From assembly GCA_934617425.1 (NCBI GenBank), contig CAKTUD010000001.1, positions 1 to 64,000 of the forward strand: DNA of 64,000 bases, in the 5' to 3' direction. Origin of the DNA: an uncultured Eggerthellaceae bacterium. GTDB taxonomy: Bacteria > Actinomycetota > Coriobacteriia > Coriobacteriales > Eggerthellaceae. The notes below the pieces were generated by a model. The model searched no databases, was not told where the DNA came from, and was given only the letters and a program-made list of their open reading frames with translations. The translations under genes were made by a program, and so were the position numbers. Shown here in pieces: positions 25,787 to 35,544 of this stretch. Position 1 is the first letter of the stretch; each line of letters begins with the position of its first letter.

Positions 25787-27471
25787 GAAAAATTTTCAAG
25801 CATTTCCCGAGCATGCGCAAGCGAGGTTTCGGTCACGTCGCCGGAAAGCATACGCGCTATCTCGGCAACACGAGCCTCGCCCGAAACGCGCTCAAGCTTT
25901 GTCTCAAGCGCGCACGAACCGTCCGACGTGGTCTTTTTTACGACGTAATGCGCATCTCCCCGCACGGCAACCTGCGCCAGATGTGTGACGACGATAACCT
26001 GATGGGTTTGCGCAAGATCGGCCAAAACGCCTGCTAGGGCAACTGCGGTCGATCCGCCCACACCTGCGTCAACTTCGTCGAAAACAAGCGTATCGACGGC
26101 ATCGGATTCGCCGAGAACGACCTTGATCGCCAGCATGACGCGGCTGACCTCGCCGCCCGAAGCGATGCGTGCAAGCGGACGGGCCGACATCCCCTTCCCG
26201 GAACGATACATGAACTCGATAGACGACGGACCGGCCTTGCTCCAAGCCGAACGGGGCAAACGCTCTATACGACACTCTATGGAAGCCCCCGACATCTCGA
26301 GGCGCTCCATGTTCTTAGAAACCGCTTCGGCGAACCGTGGGGCTATTTCGCTACGAGCGGCATCGAGAACGCCGGCGGCCTTTTCGAGCTCGTCCTCGGC
26401 GTGCTTCGCTGCCTCGGCAGCCGCACGACGGCGAACGTCGGCATCGTCTACCAGCGACACGGTTTCGTAAGCTTCATCACGATGCGCGAAAACCTGCTCC
26501 ATCGTGGGGCCGTAATTTCGCAAAAGACCCTGCAAGCTAGCGAAACGCTCTTGCTGCTGCGCAAGCGTTTCGGGATCGAAATCGATCTCATCCTGATAGC
26601 TGCGAAGCTCGGCGGAAACGTCTTCTAAAACGAACCCAGCATCGCGCAGACTCGCCGCCAAAGCACCGAGTTTGTCATCGACCGACGCGACCGATTCGAG
26701 CAAATCGGCTGCACGGTTAAGCGAATCCATCGTGCCATCGTCTTCGACGAGAGCAGCACGAGCGCCAGATACGGCGGAGGCCAAAGCCTCGGCATGCTCA
26801 ACACGATCGAGACTTTGACGCAGCTCATCGTACTCGCCCTGCTGCGGAGAAACCTCATCGATGCGCGCTAGGACGAATCGCGCATCGTCAAGTTTGGCAG
26901 AGCTGGCGCTTGCCGCGTCGTCGATGCGCGCAAGCTCGATCGCTGCGGCATTAGCTCGCGCAAGCGCTAAACGATACGCGGCAAGGGGCTCTTCTATCGC
27001 CCGACCCGCCCATGCATCGAGCATGCCGCCGTGCGCAGCAGGCTTCATCAGCTGCTGATGCTCGAACTGGCCGCACAGATCGATAGCGGGGGAAACCAAA
27101 GCGGAGAGCTCGCGCACGCTAGCCATATGCCCGTTTATGCTCGCGCGCGAGCGACCGTCGGAATTCACCTTCCGTACAGCCACAAGCTCGTCAAGCAAAT
27201 CGTCGGGCTGGCCATCGGAAAAAGCAGCGTCCTCACCCGGATCGCCAGATTCCCTGTGAATCCCGAAAAAGCGACCCGAAACCTCGAGCGCCTCTTCGCC
27301 GTCGCGCACCATATCGCTGCTGGCGCGCGAACCCATAAGCAGCTTAAGGGCCGAAAGCAATGCGCTTTTGCCGGCGCCCGTCTCGCCCGTGAGCACGGTA
27401 AGCCCGCGCGACGGCGTAAGCGACGCTTCGCGTATAAGAGCCAGGTTGCATACCTGGATTTCATCGATCAT
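25783..27471 (-). CDS. recN: DNA repair protein RecN
   Basis: SMC-like ATPase acting early in double-strand break repair. The 562-residue protein begins MIDEIQVCNLALI and has Walker A TGETGAGKSALL (about 30-41), a coiled-coil middle (about 150-370), the signature region IASGGEVSRVMLA, and Walker B VDTLVFDEVDAGVGG. The ATG is preceded by GGAGGATAC. It lies upstream of the ECF operon on minus, but that operon has its own promoter at the recN stop. The length matches the family. Confidence 0.96.
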   Translation of the reverse strand: MIDEIQVCNLALIREASLTPSRGLTVLTGETGAGKSALLSALKLLMGSRASSDMVRDGEEALEVSGRFFGIHRESGDPGEDAAFSDGQPDDLLDELVAVRKVNSDGRSRASINGHMASVRELSALVSPAIDLCGQFEHQQLMKPAAHGGMLDAWAGRAIEEPLAAYRLALARANAAAIELARIDDAASASSAKLDDARFVLARIDEVSPQQGEYDELRQSLDRVEHAEALASAVSGARAALVEDDGTMDSLNRAADLLESVASVDDKLGALAASLRDAGFVLEDVSAELRSYQDEIDFDPETLAQQQERFASLQGLLRNYGPTMEQVFAHRDEAYETVSLVDDADVRRRAAAEAAKHAEDELEKAAGVLDAARSEIAPRFAEAVSKNMERLEMSGASIECRIERLPRSAWSKAGPSSIEFMYRSGKGMSARPLARIASGGEVSRVMLAIKVVLGESDAVDTLVFDEVDAGVGGSTAVALAGVLADLAQTHQVIVVTHLAQVAVRGDAHYVVKKTTSDGSCALETKLERVSGEARVAEIARMLSGDVTETSLAHAREMLENFS

Positions 27472-27642
27472 GTATCCTCCAAGTTCGCTTTAGAGAATTC
27501 GAAACGAGTATAGCAAACCAACCCAAGCGCCTATCCAACCGTCTCCCAACAGCCGTCAAGCGACCATCAGGCAAAACTTCAGCAAGAAACGGTGGATTAC
27601 GCCGAAGTCGCAGCAAAGCAACCCCCAACGGGAACGCCATCG

Positions 27643-29793
27643 CTAACTGCGACGCGAGCCGCCATAGGCGGAATGTTTCCGATTCCCGAAAGCGCTGCCT
27701 TTACGCGCCTGCTTCTTCAGGCCCGCCAAAGCATCCTCCTCGGAAGTGCCCTCAAACGAAGCGCGCAACGCCACCACCTGATCGCGCAAGGCGGCCGCCT
27801 GTTCGAAATCCATATTCTTCGACGCCTCGGCCATCTCGTCCTCCATGCTGGCGATGATGCGCAAAACCTCCTCGCGCGAAAGCTCAGCAAGCTCGCGATT
27901 CACCTGCTCGGCTGTTTTGCCAGCGGAATCCTCGGTTACATATCCTATTATGTCGCTTATCGCCTTGCGAACCGTCTGCGGTTCGATGCCATGCTCTTCG
28001 TTGTAGCGCATCTGGATAGCGCGGCGGCGGCGCGTCTCGTCTATGGCAAGGCTCATGGAATCGGTGATTTTGTCGGCATACATGATCACCTGACCCGACA
28101 CATTGCGCGCCGCGCGACCGATGGTCTGGATAAGCGATCGATGATTGCGCAGAAAGCCCTCTTTGTCAGCGTCGAGAATCGCCACGAGGGAAACTTCGGG
28201 CAGGTCAAGGCCTTCGCGCAACAGGTTTATGCCCACCAGCGTATCGAACTTTCCCAAGCGCAGGTCACGCAGTATCTCGACGCGCTCGAGCGTAGCGATG
28301 TCCGAATGCATGTAGCGCGCTTTGATTCCTCGGTCGAGCAGATGGTCGGTAAGATCCTCCGCCATCTTTTTGGTAAGCGTGGTTATCAGCACGCGCTCAT
28401 CGCGGTCGGCGCGCACCTTAGCCTCGTCCACGATGTCGTCGATCTGCGATGCAACCGGACGCACCACTATCTCGGGGTCGAGCAACCCCGTGGGTCGGAT
28501 GATCTGCTCGACTTTGGCCTCGCTCACACGCTCTTCGTAATCGCCTGGCGTTGCCGAAACGTAGATGAATTGCGGCACGCGCTGCTCGAACTCGTCGAAG
28601 CGAAGCGGACGGTTATCCAAACAGCTCGGTAAGCGAAACCCATGCTCGGCCAAAGTGATCTTGCGCGAACGGTCGCCCTCGTGCATGCCGCGAATCTGCG
28701 GCACCGTCACATGGCTCTCGTCGATGATGCACAAGAAATCGTCAGGAAAATAGTCGATCAGCGTATACGGCGGCTCGCCTGGCGCACGCCCATCCAAATG
28801 CCGCGAGTAGTTTTCGATTCCGCTGCAAAAGCCCATGGTCTCGATCATCTCGAGATCGTAGCTGGTGCGCATCTCCAACCGCTCGGCCTCAAGCAGCTTT
28901 CCTTCGCTTTTAAACTGCTCTAAGCGCTGCTGCAGCTCTTCGCGAATGGTCTTCACCGCGTGTTCCAGCTTGGGGCGCGCGGTCACGTAATGCGACGCCG
29001 GCCAAATGGGCAACGCCTCGAAGCTTTGCAGAACCTCGCCGGTAACATTGTCGACTTCGGCGATTTCCTCGATTTCATCGCCCCAAAAATCGATGCGAAT
29101 GGGGTTATCTGCATACGGGGGGAACACGTCGAGTGCATCGCCGCGCACACGGAAAGTACCGCGCGAAAGCTCGTAATCGTTGCGATCGTATTGAATATCG
29201 ATCAGCTCGTGGATCACATCGTCGCGCTCGGCGGGTTTCTGCTTGTCCAAGAAAACCGCCATCCCGGCATAATCCATAGGCGAACCGATGCCGTAAATGC
29301 AGCTCACCGAAGCAACGACGATGCAATCGCGACGCGAAAGCAAAGCCGAGGTCGCCGCATGGCGCAGCTTCTCCACCTCTTCGTTGATGGAAGCGTCCTT
29401 CTCGATGAACGTATCGGAGGCGGGCACGTAGGCTTCGGGCTGGTAATAATCGTAGTAAGAGACGAAATACACCACCGAATTGTTGGGGAAGAACTCCTTG
29501 AGCTCACCGGCAAGCTGCGCCGCCAAGGTTTTATTGGGTGCCAAAACCAGCGTCGGCTTCTGCACGGCCTCGATAGTCTTTGCCATGGTGAAGGTTTTTC
29601 CCGAGCCGGTAACGCCCAGAAGCGTCTGATAGCGCAGACCCTCTTCGACCCCCTTGGCAAGGGCGGCGATCGCCTGCGGCTGATCGCCTGCGGGCTCATA
29701 AGGCGAAACGACCTTGAACGGTGTGTTCGCAAGGCGCACCTCGGGAAGCTTTCCCTCCATGGTTGTGCCTTCCAGGTTGGAAAGATGCGGCAT
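27643..29793 (-). CDS. uvrB: Excinuclease ABC subunit B
   Basis: Damage-verifying helicase-like subunit of nucleotide excision repair. The 716-residue protein shows Walker A GVTGSGKTFT, the beta-hairpin region YYDYYQPEAYVP, the helicase motif DESHV, motif VI QTIGRAARN, and a C-terminal UVR (UvrC-binding) domain near residues 645-680. The ATG at 29793 has AAGAAGGAA upstream. The 171-base gap to recN holds nothing recognised. uvrA and uvrC are not in the window. Confidence 0.98.
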   Translation of the reverse strand: MPHLSNLEGTTMEGKLPEVRLANTPFKVVSPYEPAGDQPQAIAALAKGVEEGLRYQTLLGVTGSGKTFTMAKTIEAVQKPTLVLAPNKTLAAQLAGELKEFFPNNSVVYFVSYYDYYQPEAYVPASDTFIEKDASINEEVEKLRHAATSALLSRRDCIVVASVSCIYGIGSPMDYAGMAVFLDKQKPAERDDVIHELIDIQYDRNDYELSRGTFRVRGDALDVFPPYADNPIRIDFWGDEIEEIAEVDNVTGEVLQSFEALPIWPASHYVTARPKLEHAVKTIREELQQRLEQFKSEGKLLEAERLEMRTSYDLEMIETMGFCSGIENYSRHLDGRAPGEPPYTLIDYFPDDFLCIIDESHVTVPQIRGMHEGDRSRKITLAEHGFRLPSCLDNRPLRFDEFEQRVPQFIYVSATPGDYEERVSEAKVEQIIRPTGLLDPEIVVRPVASQIDDIVDEAKVRADRDERVLITTLTKKMAEDLTDHLLDRGIKARYMHSDIATLERVEILRDLRLGKFDTLVGINLLREGLDLPEVSLVAILDADKEGFLRNHRSLIQTIGRAARNVSGQVIMYADKITDSMSLAIDETRRRRAIQMRYNEEHGIEPQTVRKAISDIIGYVTEDSAGKTAEQVNRELAELSREEVLRIIASMEDEMAEASKNMDFEQAAALRDQVVALRASFEGTSEEDALAGLKKQARKGSAFGNRKHSAYGGSRRS

Positions 29794-29869
29794 GGTTCCT
29801 TCTTAATCAACAGCAAAGCGCAACTGCGCGGCGCGCGGGCAAATCGGACCACGCGCAAAACATTCGTCG

Positions 29870-30481
29870 CTAAAGCTCGATACCCTCGCGATCAGCATAA
29901 TCGCGCCACCACGAAACAACTTTGTTGTACAGCTCTTCTTTAGTCGAGTCGTTGTTGAAAACGACATCGGATTCCTCGATGCGCTCGGCATCGGTGATCT
30001 GCTGCGCGATGCGGCGACGGACATCGTCCTCGGCCCAACCGGCGGCGATAGCGCGCTTCAGACGAACATCGACAGGCGCAAGCACGGCCAACACCACATC
30101 GGCGGCATAGGCCATCGACGACTGGCGGTTCTTGTACACGGAATATTCGACCACCACGGCCTTGCAGCCCTTTTTCTTGAGGGCGTCAAGCTTGTCGACA
30201 AAAAGTTCCTCGATGCGCGGCATGGTAATGCGATTGAGCTTGCGCGTCTGAGCAGGGCTTTCAAATGCCTTGCGCGCCAAAGCAGGCCGATTGACCTCTC
30301 CGTGCGGGTCGAAGATGTCGGGGCCGAAAGCACCGAGAAGATCGGTTTTCACCAGACCCCATGTAAGAATATCGTGCCCGAGCTCATCAAGGTCGATCCA
30401 TTCGAGGCCTTGATCGACAAGGGCCTTGCGCGCGGTCGATTTGCCTGCGCCCATTCCCCCGATAACGAAAATCGTAACCAT
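29870..30481 (-). CDS. coaE: Dephospho-CoA kinase
   Basis: Final step of coenzyme A synthesis, phosphorylating the ribose 3'-hydroxyl. The 203-residue protein has a P-loop GGMGAGKST at residues 8-16 (usual GxxGSGKS), then LDELGHDIL and GWAEDDVRRRIAQQ, which is the CoaE lid region. The start is supported by AGGAGG before the ATG. It lies 76 bases upstream of uvrB, a pairing seen in other actinobacteria. Confidence 0.92.
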   Translation of the reverse strand: MVTIFVIGGMGAGKSTARKALVDQGLEWIDLDELGHDILTWGLVKTDLLGAFGPDIFDPHGEVNRPALARKAFESPAQTRKLNRITMPRIEELFVDKLDALKKKGCKAVVVEYSVYKNRQSSMAYAADVVLAVLAPVDVRLKRAIAAGWAEDDVRRRIAQQITDAERIEESDVVFNNDSTKEELYNKVVSWWRDYADREGIEL

Positions 30482-30685
30482 GACGGCCTCCTATGCATTC
30501 GTCAACCCGATGCTCGATAAACTTTTCCAATCGGTCCCATGATACACGACGAACACCCTCCACTCGGAGCTTTTCCGAGTATGCGGCAAGGTTTTTCAAC
30601 GAGTATCGCCCAATTGTCCGACATTTGAAAAAAGCGCAGGTCGAAAATGATATGCTGTCTGTATCAAGCACGAGAAAGCATCACC
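30482..30685. promoter_or_regulatory. Divergent gap with a 7-bp-arm inverted repeat
   Basis: The gap between coaE (minus) and the acyltransferase gene (plus) holds a perfect inverted repeat, ACTCGGA (30562-30568) and TCCGAGT (30574-30580), with a 5-base spacer. It has no T-run, so an operator or mRNA hairpin is more likely than a terminator. Upstream of the plus gene TTGAAA and TGATAT are 17 bases apart, a weak promoter candidate. Confidence 0.4.
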
Positions 30686-32527
30686 ATGAGCCGACCCAAA
30701 ACCCGCTACATCCCCGCCCTCGACGGACTGCGTGCATTCGCGGTCTTGGCAGTCATCGCTTACCACATGAACATGCCCTGGGCGCCGGGCGGGCTCTTGG
30801 GCGTGACGATGTTCTTCGTCCTCTCGGGCTACTTGATCACGGGGCTTCTGCTGGCCGAATTCGAATATTCGGGAACCATCGACCTGAAGGATTTCTGGCT
30901 GCGGCGCATTCGCCGCATCGTCCCAGCGGTGCTGTTCACTATTTTCGGCGTGACGGTTCTGTGCGTTATCTTCAACCACGCACTACTCACCAAGCTGCGC
31001 CCCGATATCGTGCCGACGGCGCTGTTCTTCAACAACTGGTGGCAAATCATAAGCAACGTCTCGTATTTCCAGGCGCTGGGAGCGCCCTCGCCCATCACGC
31101 ACTGCTGGTCGCTTTCCATCGAAGAGCAGTTCTACATCATCTGGCCTCCATTGTTGCTGATCGCGTTGCGCTTTGGCATGCGCAAGGGCACGATGCGGAA
31201 GTTGACCTGCGTGCTCATCGCCGTATCGGCCGTATTGATGATGCTGCTCTTCGACCCGACAGGCGATCCCAGCCGCGTCTATTACGGAACCGATACGCGG
31301 GCGTTCTCTCTGCTCATCGGCGCCTTTCTGGCCATGGTGTGGCCATCGGCAAAGCTGACCGACGTAAGCGGACAAGATCTCTCGCGACAAGAACGCCTCA
31401 TCTTCGACGGCGTCGGCATCGTTGCCCTCGTCGGCTTGATCTTGATGGTTGCGCTCACCAACGGCTATTCGCCCTTCATCTACTACGGCGGGCTTTTAAT
31501 TTGCTCCATCCTCACTGCCATCGCCATGGCGGTTATGGTGCACCCGGTCAGTCTGCTGGGGAAAATATTCAGCTGGCAGCCGCTGACGTGGATAGGCAAA
31601 CTGAGCTATTCGATCTACCTGTGGCACTACCCGCTGCTGTTGCTCACGACACCGGGAAATCTTCAAAGCGGCGTTCTGTGGTGGGGACGCTTGTTGCAGC
31701 TCGCCCTGATAATCGTCGTCTCGTGGCTTTCATACACCTTCGTGGAAAACCCGATTCGCCACGGCGCGATTGGGCGCTTTATCGCGGGGCTACGCGACGG
31801 CGAATACACCTTGGCCGAATGGGTGCGCGGACGAATCGTCCCCGTCGCCATTTCCACCATCGCCCTGCTGATCGCCGTCATTGGCTGCATATTCGTCCCC
31901 GAAACCAGCGCGCTTGAAGGCGGAGACCTTCTCAAAAACGAGGAGGCTCAAACCAACGCGCCCGAGCAAACCGAAGGCGAAGCCGCCGAGAGCGACGCCG
32001 AGGAGCCCGTCGCCGAACCTTACGACATCGTTTTGATAGGCGACTCTGTTTCGGTGCGCGCCATCCCCTTCTTTAGCGATGCTTTCCCCTACGGCTTGAT
32101 AGATGCGCAGGTGAATCGCCAGATATGGGACGCTCCCGGCCTCTACCGGCATTATCTCGACCTGAACATGATAGGGGATGTTGTCGTGTTCGCCCTAGGA
32201 ACGAACGGCGTGGTCACCGACGACCAGATAGACGACGTGATGAAGCTAGTCGACAGTGACAAGCACGTCTGGTTTGTGAACACGCGCTCGACCACCGATT
32301 GGCAAGGCGAGACGAATGACACGCTTGCCAATGCGGCGGCACGCTACCCCAACGCGAACCTTATCGACTGGTATGGCTACAGCGCAAGCCACGGCGATTG
32401 GTTCGACGGCGACGGCACGCATCTAAATGAAGAGGGCGCCCAGGCCTACGTGGGTCTCATTCAGCAGGCCGTTACAGGCTACCTGCCCGACCACGCCGAT
32501 GACGCCGCCGATTCGACCGAAGAATAG
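30686..32527 (+). CDS. Membrane O-acyltransferase with SGNH domain (OatA/OafA-like)
   Basis: Predicted to transfer acetyl groups to cell-wall or surface polysaccharide. The 613-residue protein has an acyltransferase-3 domain of ten or so membrane segments (about 1-370, opening YIPALDGLRAFAV, with RRIRRIVPAV), an acidic linker (about 415-445), and a C-terminal extracytoplasmic SGNH hydrolase-like domain. In that domain the nucleophile block is IGDSVSVRA and the Asp-His pair lies in GDGTHLNEEG. This two-part layout is that of OatA peptidoglycan O-acetyltransferases. The start at 30686 (MSRPKTRYIP) is preferred over 30647 because the family begins just before the YIPALDG motif. The ribosome binding site is weak (GAGAAAG). 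Confidence 0.88.
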   Translation: MSRPKTRYIPALDGLRAFAVLAVIAYHMNMPWAPGGLLGVTMFFVLSGYLITGLLLAEFEYSGTIDLKDFWLRRIRRIVPAVLFTIFGVTVLCVIFNHALLTKLRPDIVPTALFFNNWWQIISNVSYFQALGAPSPITHCWSLSIEEQFYIIWPPLLLIALRFGMRKGTMRKLTCVLIAVSAVLMMLLFDPTGDPSRVYYGTDTRAFSLLIGAFLAMVWPSAKLTDVSGQDLSRQERLIFDGVGIVALVGLILMVALTNGYSPFIYYGGLLICSILTAIAMAVMVHPVSLLGKIFSWQPLTWIGKLSYSIYLWHYPLLLLTTPGNLQSGVLWWGRLLQLALIIVVSWLSYTFVENPIRHGAIGRFIAGLRDGEYTLAEWVRGRIVPVAISTIALLIAVIGCIFVPETSALEGGDLLKNEEAQTNAPEQTEGEAAESDAEEPVAEPYDIVLIGDSVSVRAIPFFSDAFPYGLIDAQVNRQIWDAPGLYRHYLDLNMIGDVVVFALGTNGVVTDDQIDDVMKLVDSDKHVWFVNTRSTTDWQGETNDTLANAAARYPNANLIDWYGYSASHGDWFDGDGTHLNEEGAQAYVGLIQQAVTGYLPDHADDAADSTEE

Positions 32528-32533
32528 AAACGC

Positions 32534-32574
32534 AAGCGGGGGCTGCTCGAACACTGGTCGAGCAGCCCCCGCTT
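32534..32574. terminator. Bidirectional terminator between convergent genes
   Basis: A perfect 17-bp stem (AAGCGGGGGCTGCTCGA at 32534-32550 with its complement at 32558-32574) closes a 7-base loop. It lies just after the acyltransferase stop and before the sufU end, so it can serve both directions. Confidence 0.85.
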
Positions 32575-32612
32575 CATCGTTTGGCGATTGACGTCAAACT
32601 TCAAACGCGTTG

Positions 32613-33044
32613 CTAAAGATTGTTCTCTGCGATGATGCCATCGAGTGTACGCCAAGCCAATTCGGCGCATTTCACGCGGGCGGGCATACGGGAAATGCTT
32701 TCGAGCTCGGCAGCTTCGTCGAGGTCGTCCCGATCTTGATCGCTCAACTCCTTGCCTTGGATCATGCCGATGAACAAGCCCGAGAGACGTTTTGCCTCTT
32801 CGACGGTCTCGCCTGTTATGAGATCGGCCATGATATCGGCGGAAGCTTGGGACACGGCGCAACCATGACCCGTGAAAGCAGCCTCCTCGATCACGCCGTC
32901 GGTCACCTTGAGCTTGAGAACCATTTCGTCGCCGCAACTGGGATTGATGCCCTCGTGCTCGAAATCGGCACCTTCCAAATCGTATTTGTAATCGGGATGC
33001 GCGTTGTGCTCCATGAGCGCCGCGGTATAGATATTAGATGCCAT
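32613..33044 (-). CDS. sufU: Iron-sulfur assembly scaffold / sulfurtransferase SufU
   Basis: Zn-dependent partner that accepts sulfur from the SufS persulfide in Gram-positive SUF systems. The 143-residue protein has the three conserved Cys and the Asp next to the first: NPSCGDEM (about 35-42), GHGCAVSQASAD and RVKCAELAW near the end. The start MASNIY is chosen because it lies just before the end of sufS (11-base overlap) and matches the family N-terminus. It is the last gene of sufCBDSU. Confidence 0.94.
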   Translation of the reverse strand: MASNIYTAALMEHNAHPDYKYDLEGADFEHEGINPSCGDEMVLKLKVTDGVIEEAAFTGHGCAVSQASADIMADLITGETVEEAKRLSGLFIGMIQGKELSDQDRDDLDEAAELESISRMPARVKCAELAWRTLDGIIAENNL

Positions 33045-34284
33045 CGAACATGCTCCAAACAAGTTTCAGGCCATCGATCAGCTGATCGATGTCGGCTTTA
33101 TCGTTATAAAACGCCATACTGGCACGGCAGTTCGACATGCAGCCAAGTTGAGCCATCAGCGGCTGAGCGCAATGGTGACCGGCGCGAATGGCAACATGCA
33201 CGCTATCAAGGATACCCGACACGTCATGGGGATGCACGTTCTTGACGTTGAAGCTGATGACGCCATGATGATCGGCGGCATCCTTCGAACCGTAAATCTG
33301 CACGAAATCGAGCTTTTGCAACTCGTCCATGCAGTATTTGGTAAGGGCAGCCTCGCGCGACTGCATGGCCTCCCATCCTACGCTCTCGACATAGGTGAGA
33401 GCCGCGCCCAAGGCATATGTGCCGGCAGCGTCTTGCGTGCCCGCTTCGAACTTCTCGGGCACAGGAGCCCAAACAGCACTCTGCTCGGAAACCGAATCGA
33501 TCATCTCGCCGCCCGTCAAAAACGGGGGCATGGCCTCCAAAAGCTCGTGTTTGCTCCATAAAACACCGATGCCCATAGGGCCGAACACCTTATGACCCGA
33601 GAAAGCGAAGAAATCACAACCGAGGTCGGTCACGTCAACGGGCATATGAGGAACGCTCTGAGCGCCGTCGACGATCATGTAGGCACCGTTTTCGTGAGCG
33701 ATCTTGCCCAGAAGCTTCACGTCGTTTTCCACGCCGAGCACGTTGGAGACCTGCATGGTGGAGACGATCTTGGTTTTCGGACCGATCTTCGCACGCATCT
33801 CGTCTTCGGAAAGACGGCCGTTTTCATCGAGATACATATAAACCAGCTTGGCGCCTTTGCGACGGCACGCCATCTGCCAAGGCACGCAGTTGGAATGATG
33901 CTCCATGATACTGATGCACACCTCGTCGCCCGGCTGCAAAACCAGCTCGGAAAACGAATAGGCAACCAGATTGAGCGCTTCGGAAGTGTTGCGGCACAAC
34001 ACGATATCCTGCCAGTTATCCTCACCCGCGCCGATGAAACGCGCGATGTGCTTGCGCGTGTCGTTGATGGCATTAGTCGCTTCGTAGGAAAGCTCGTACA
34101 GGCCGCGCAATGGGTTGGCGTTCATGGTCTCGTAGAACTCGCGCTGCGCATCGAGCACCACGGCCGGACGCTGCGCCGTGGCGGCGCTATCGAGAAACGA
34201 GACTTCGGGATGACGGCCAAACAGCGGGAAATCCTTTTTGTAGGGATTGGCTTCGATATCGACCCCGTTAACCAAGTAGGCCAT
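33034..34284 (-). CDS. sufS: Cysteine desulfurase SufS
   Basis: PLP enzyme that takes sulfur from L-cysteine for Fe-S assembly. The 416-residue group II desulfurase has the PLP Lys in FSGHKVFGP, DGAQSVPH with the PLP Asp, and the catalytic Cys in RAGHHCAQP about 50 residues before the C-terminus. The start codon abuts the sufD stop. It works with SufU, whose gene overlaps its end. Confidence 0.97.
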   Translation of the reverse strand: MAYLVNGVDIEANPYKKDFPLFGRHPEVSFLDSAATAQRPAVVLDAQREFYETMNANPLRGLYELSYEATNAINDTRKHIARFIGAGEDNWQDIVLCRNTSEALNLVAYSFSELVLQPGDEVCISIMEHHSNCVPWQMACRRKGAKLVYMYLDENGRLSEDEMRAKIGPKTKIVSTMQVSNVLGVENDVKLLGKIAHENGAYMIVDGAQSVPHMPVDVTDLGCDFFAFSGHKVFGPMGIGVLWSKHELLEAMPPFLTGGEMIDSVSEQSAVWAPVPEKFEAGTQDAAGTYALGAALTYVESVGWEAMQSREAALTKYCMDELQKLDFVQIYGSKDAADHHGVISFNVKNVHPHDVSGILDSVHVAIRAGHHCAQPLMAQLGCMSNCRASMAFYNDKADIDQLIDGLKLVWSMFDGI

Positions 34285-35544
34285 CTATGCCTCCTCTTCC
34301 ATGAAGTCGGCATCGAAGTCGTCGACCAGCTTGCCGCCCAGGCGCAAAACACCGGCGCGGCTTTGGCTGTCGGGCGCATCTATCGCAGCCTGCTCGAGCA
34401 TAGCGCGTACGAACATCTGCTCGGCAGCTTGCTGGGAGAGGCCGCGGCTTGCCAGATAGAACATCTGCTCGGGACGAACATGGCCGATGGTGGCGCCGTG
34501 GTTGCCCGCAACGTCGTCTTCGTTGCACAAGATGACGGGCACGGTTTTGTTGCGCACCTTCTCGTCGACGAGAAGAACGGTTTCGCTCTCCTGCCCCTCG
34601 GCACCCTTGCAGCCGCGCACCAAGTCAATCGTGCCGCGCAGGGTTTTCTGGCTTTCGCCTGCAAGCACGCCGTTGGCGGCGATGTTGCACTGGGTCTTCA
34701 CGCCATGGTGGCGAAGCGTGTAATTGATGTCGTGCTTCTGCTGGCCATGGCCAAGATAGCGCGCAGTGATGTCCATGCGCGAACGATTGCCGCGGATATC
34801 GCCGGCAATGCCCGTGAACGTCTGCGTTGCTCCAAGAATGGTTTGACGGACATCGATCTTTGCATCAGCAGCGGTAAACAACCCCATGTCGTCGAGGTCG
34901 GTCCACCCGTCATCAAGCGTCTGCGTGCGAACGATATGGATACTTGCGTCGGCATCGGCAAATGCGCGGATCGACGTTCCCACGAATCCCGCGCCTTCTT
35001 CGGGTGAGTCGACATTCACGACAAGCGTGATATCCGCACCCGCACCGGCAACCAAATCGATTGCGACCACGTTGATAGCGCCATCGACGCCGGCGATGTC
35101 GACCGTAGCCTTCACGGTTTTGCCCGCCGCTGCAGCTATAACGATGGGGTCATCGGCGATTCCGCGCATGTGGTTGTAAACCTCGGCGCCAATGCCGGTT
35201 TCAAAGGCCTCCGTGAGGCTCTTAGACTCGCCGACGGCATCGGATTCCGCCTGGTACCGAGAAAGAGCCGTTCCGCCGTACACGGCATCGTCGGTTTTGT
35301 CCTCATCGACGCGCGCCGTGGTCAGGTATGGTTCGGGGTGCTCGGCGTCCCACGCAGCCTGAGCGCAAGCCATAGCATTATCGAATGCGTCAAGCTCGCC
35401 GAAAGAGCCCTCGGTTGCCTCGATGGAAACGTCATGAGCCTCTTCGAGACCAGCCGGGATGCTGATTTCGGCGCTGCTGGCATGCATGCGGTGCCACGTG
35501 GGCGCAGGCATGGCATTCGCGTTTTCGAAAACAGTTGCTTCCAT
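34285..35544 (-). CDS. sufD: Fe-S cluster assembly protein SufD
   Basis: Beta-helix subunit of the SufBCD scaffold complex. The 419-residue protein shows the SufB/D core with ALSRYQAE near the start and the C-terminal pattern NHGATIGHVRPEQMFYLASRGLS with conserved His-Gly. It is shorter and more diverged than SufB, as is usual. Its start overlaps the sufB stop by one base (TAATG). Confidence 0.93.
   Translation of the reverse strand: MEATVFENANAMPAPTWHRMHASSAEISIPAGLEEAHDVSIEATEGSFGELDAFDNAMACAQAAWDAEHPEPYLTTARVDEDKTDDAVYGGTALSRYQAESDAVGESKSLTEAFETGIGAEVYNHMRGIADDPIVIAAAAGKTVKATVDIAGVDGAINVVAIDLVAGAGADITLVVNVDSPEEGAGFVGTSIRAFADADASIHIVRTQTLDDGWTDLDDMGLFTAADAKIDVRQTILGATQTFTGIAGDIRGNRSRMDITARYLGHGQQKHDINYTLRHHGVKTQCNIAANGVLAGESQKTLRGTIDLVRGCKGAEGQESETVLLVDEKVRNKTVPVILCNEDDVAGNHGATIGHVRPEQMFYLASRGLSQQAAEQMFVRAMLEQAAIDAPDSQSRAGVLRLGGKLVDDFDADFMEEEA

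Noticed and set aside
30493..31917. 474-residue plus frame in another phase across the acyltransferase gene
   Set aside because: Arg/His-rich shadow translation; the acyltransferase frame has clear membrane segments and motifs.
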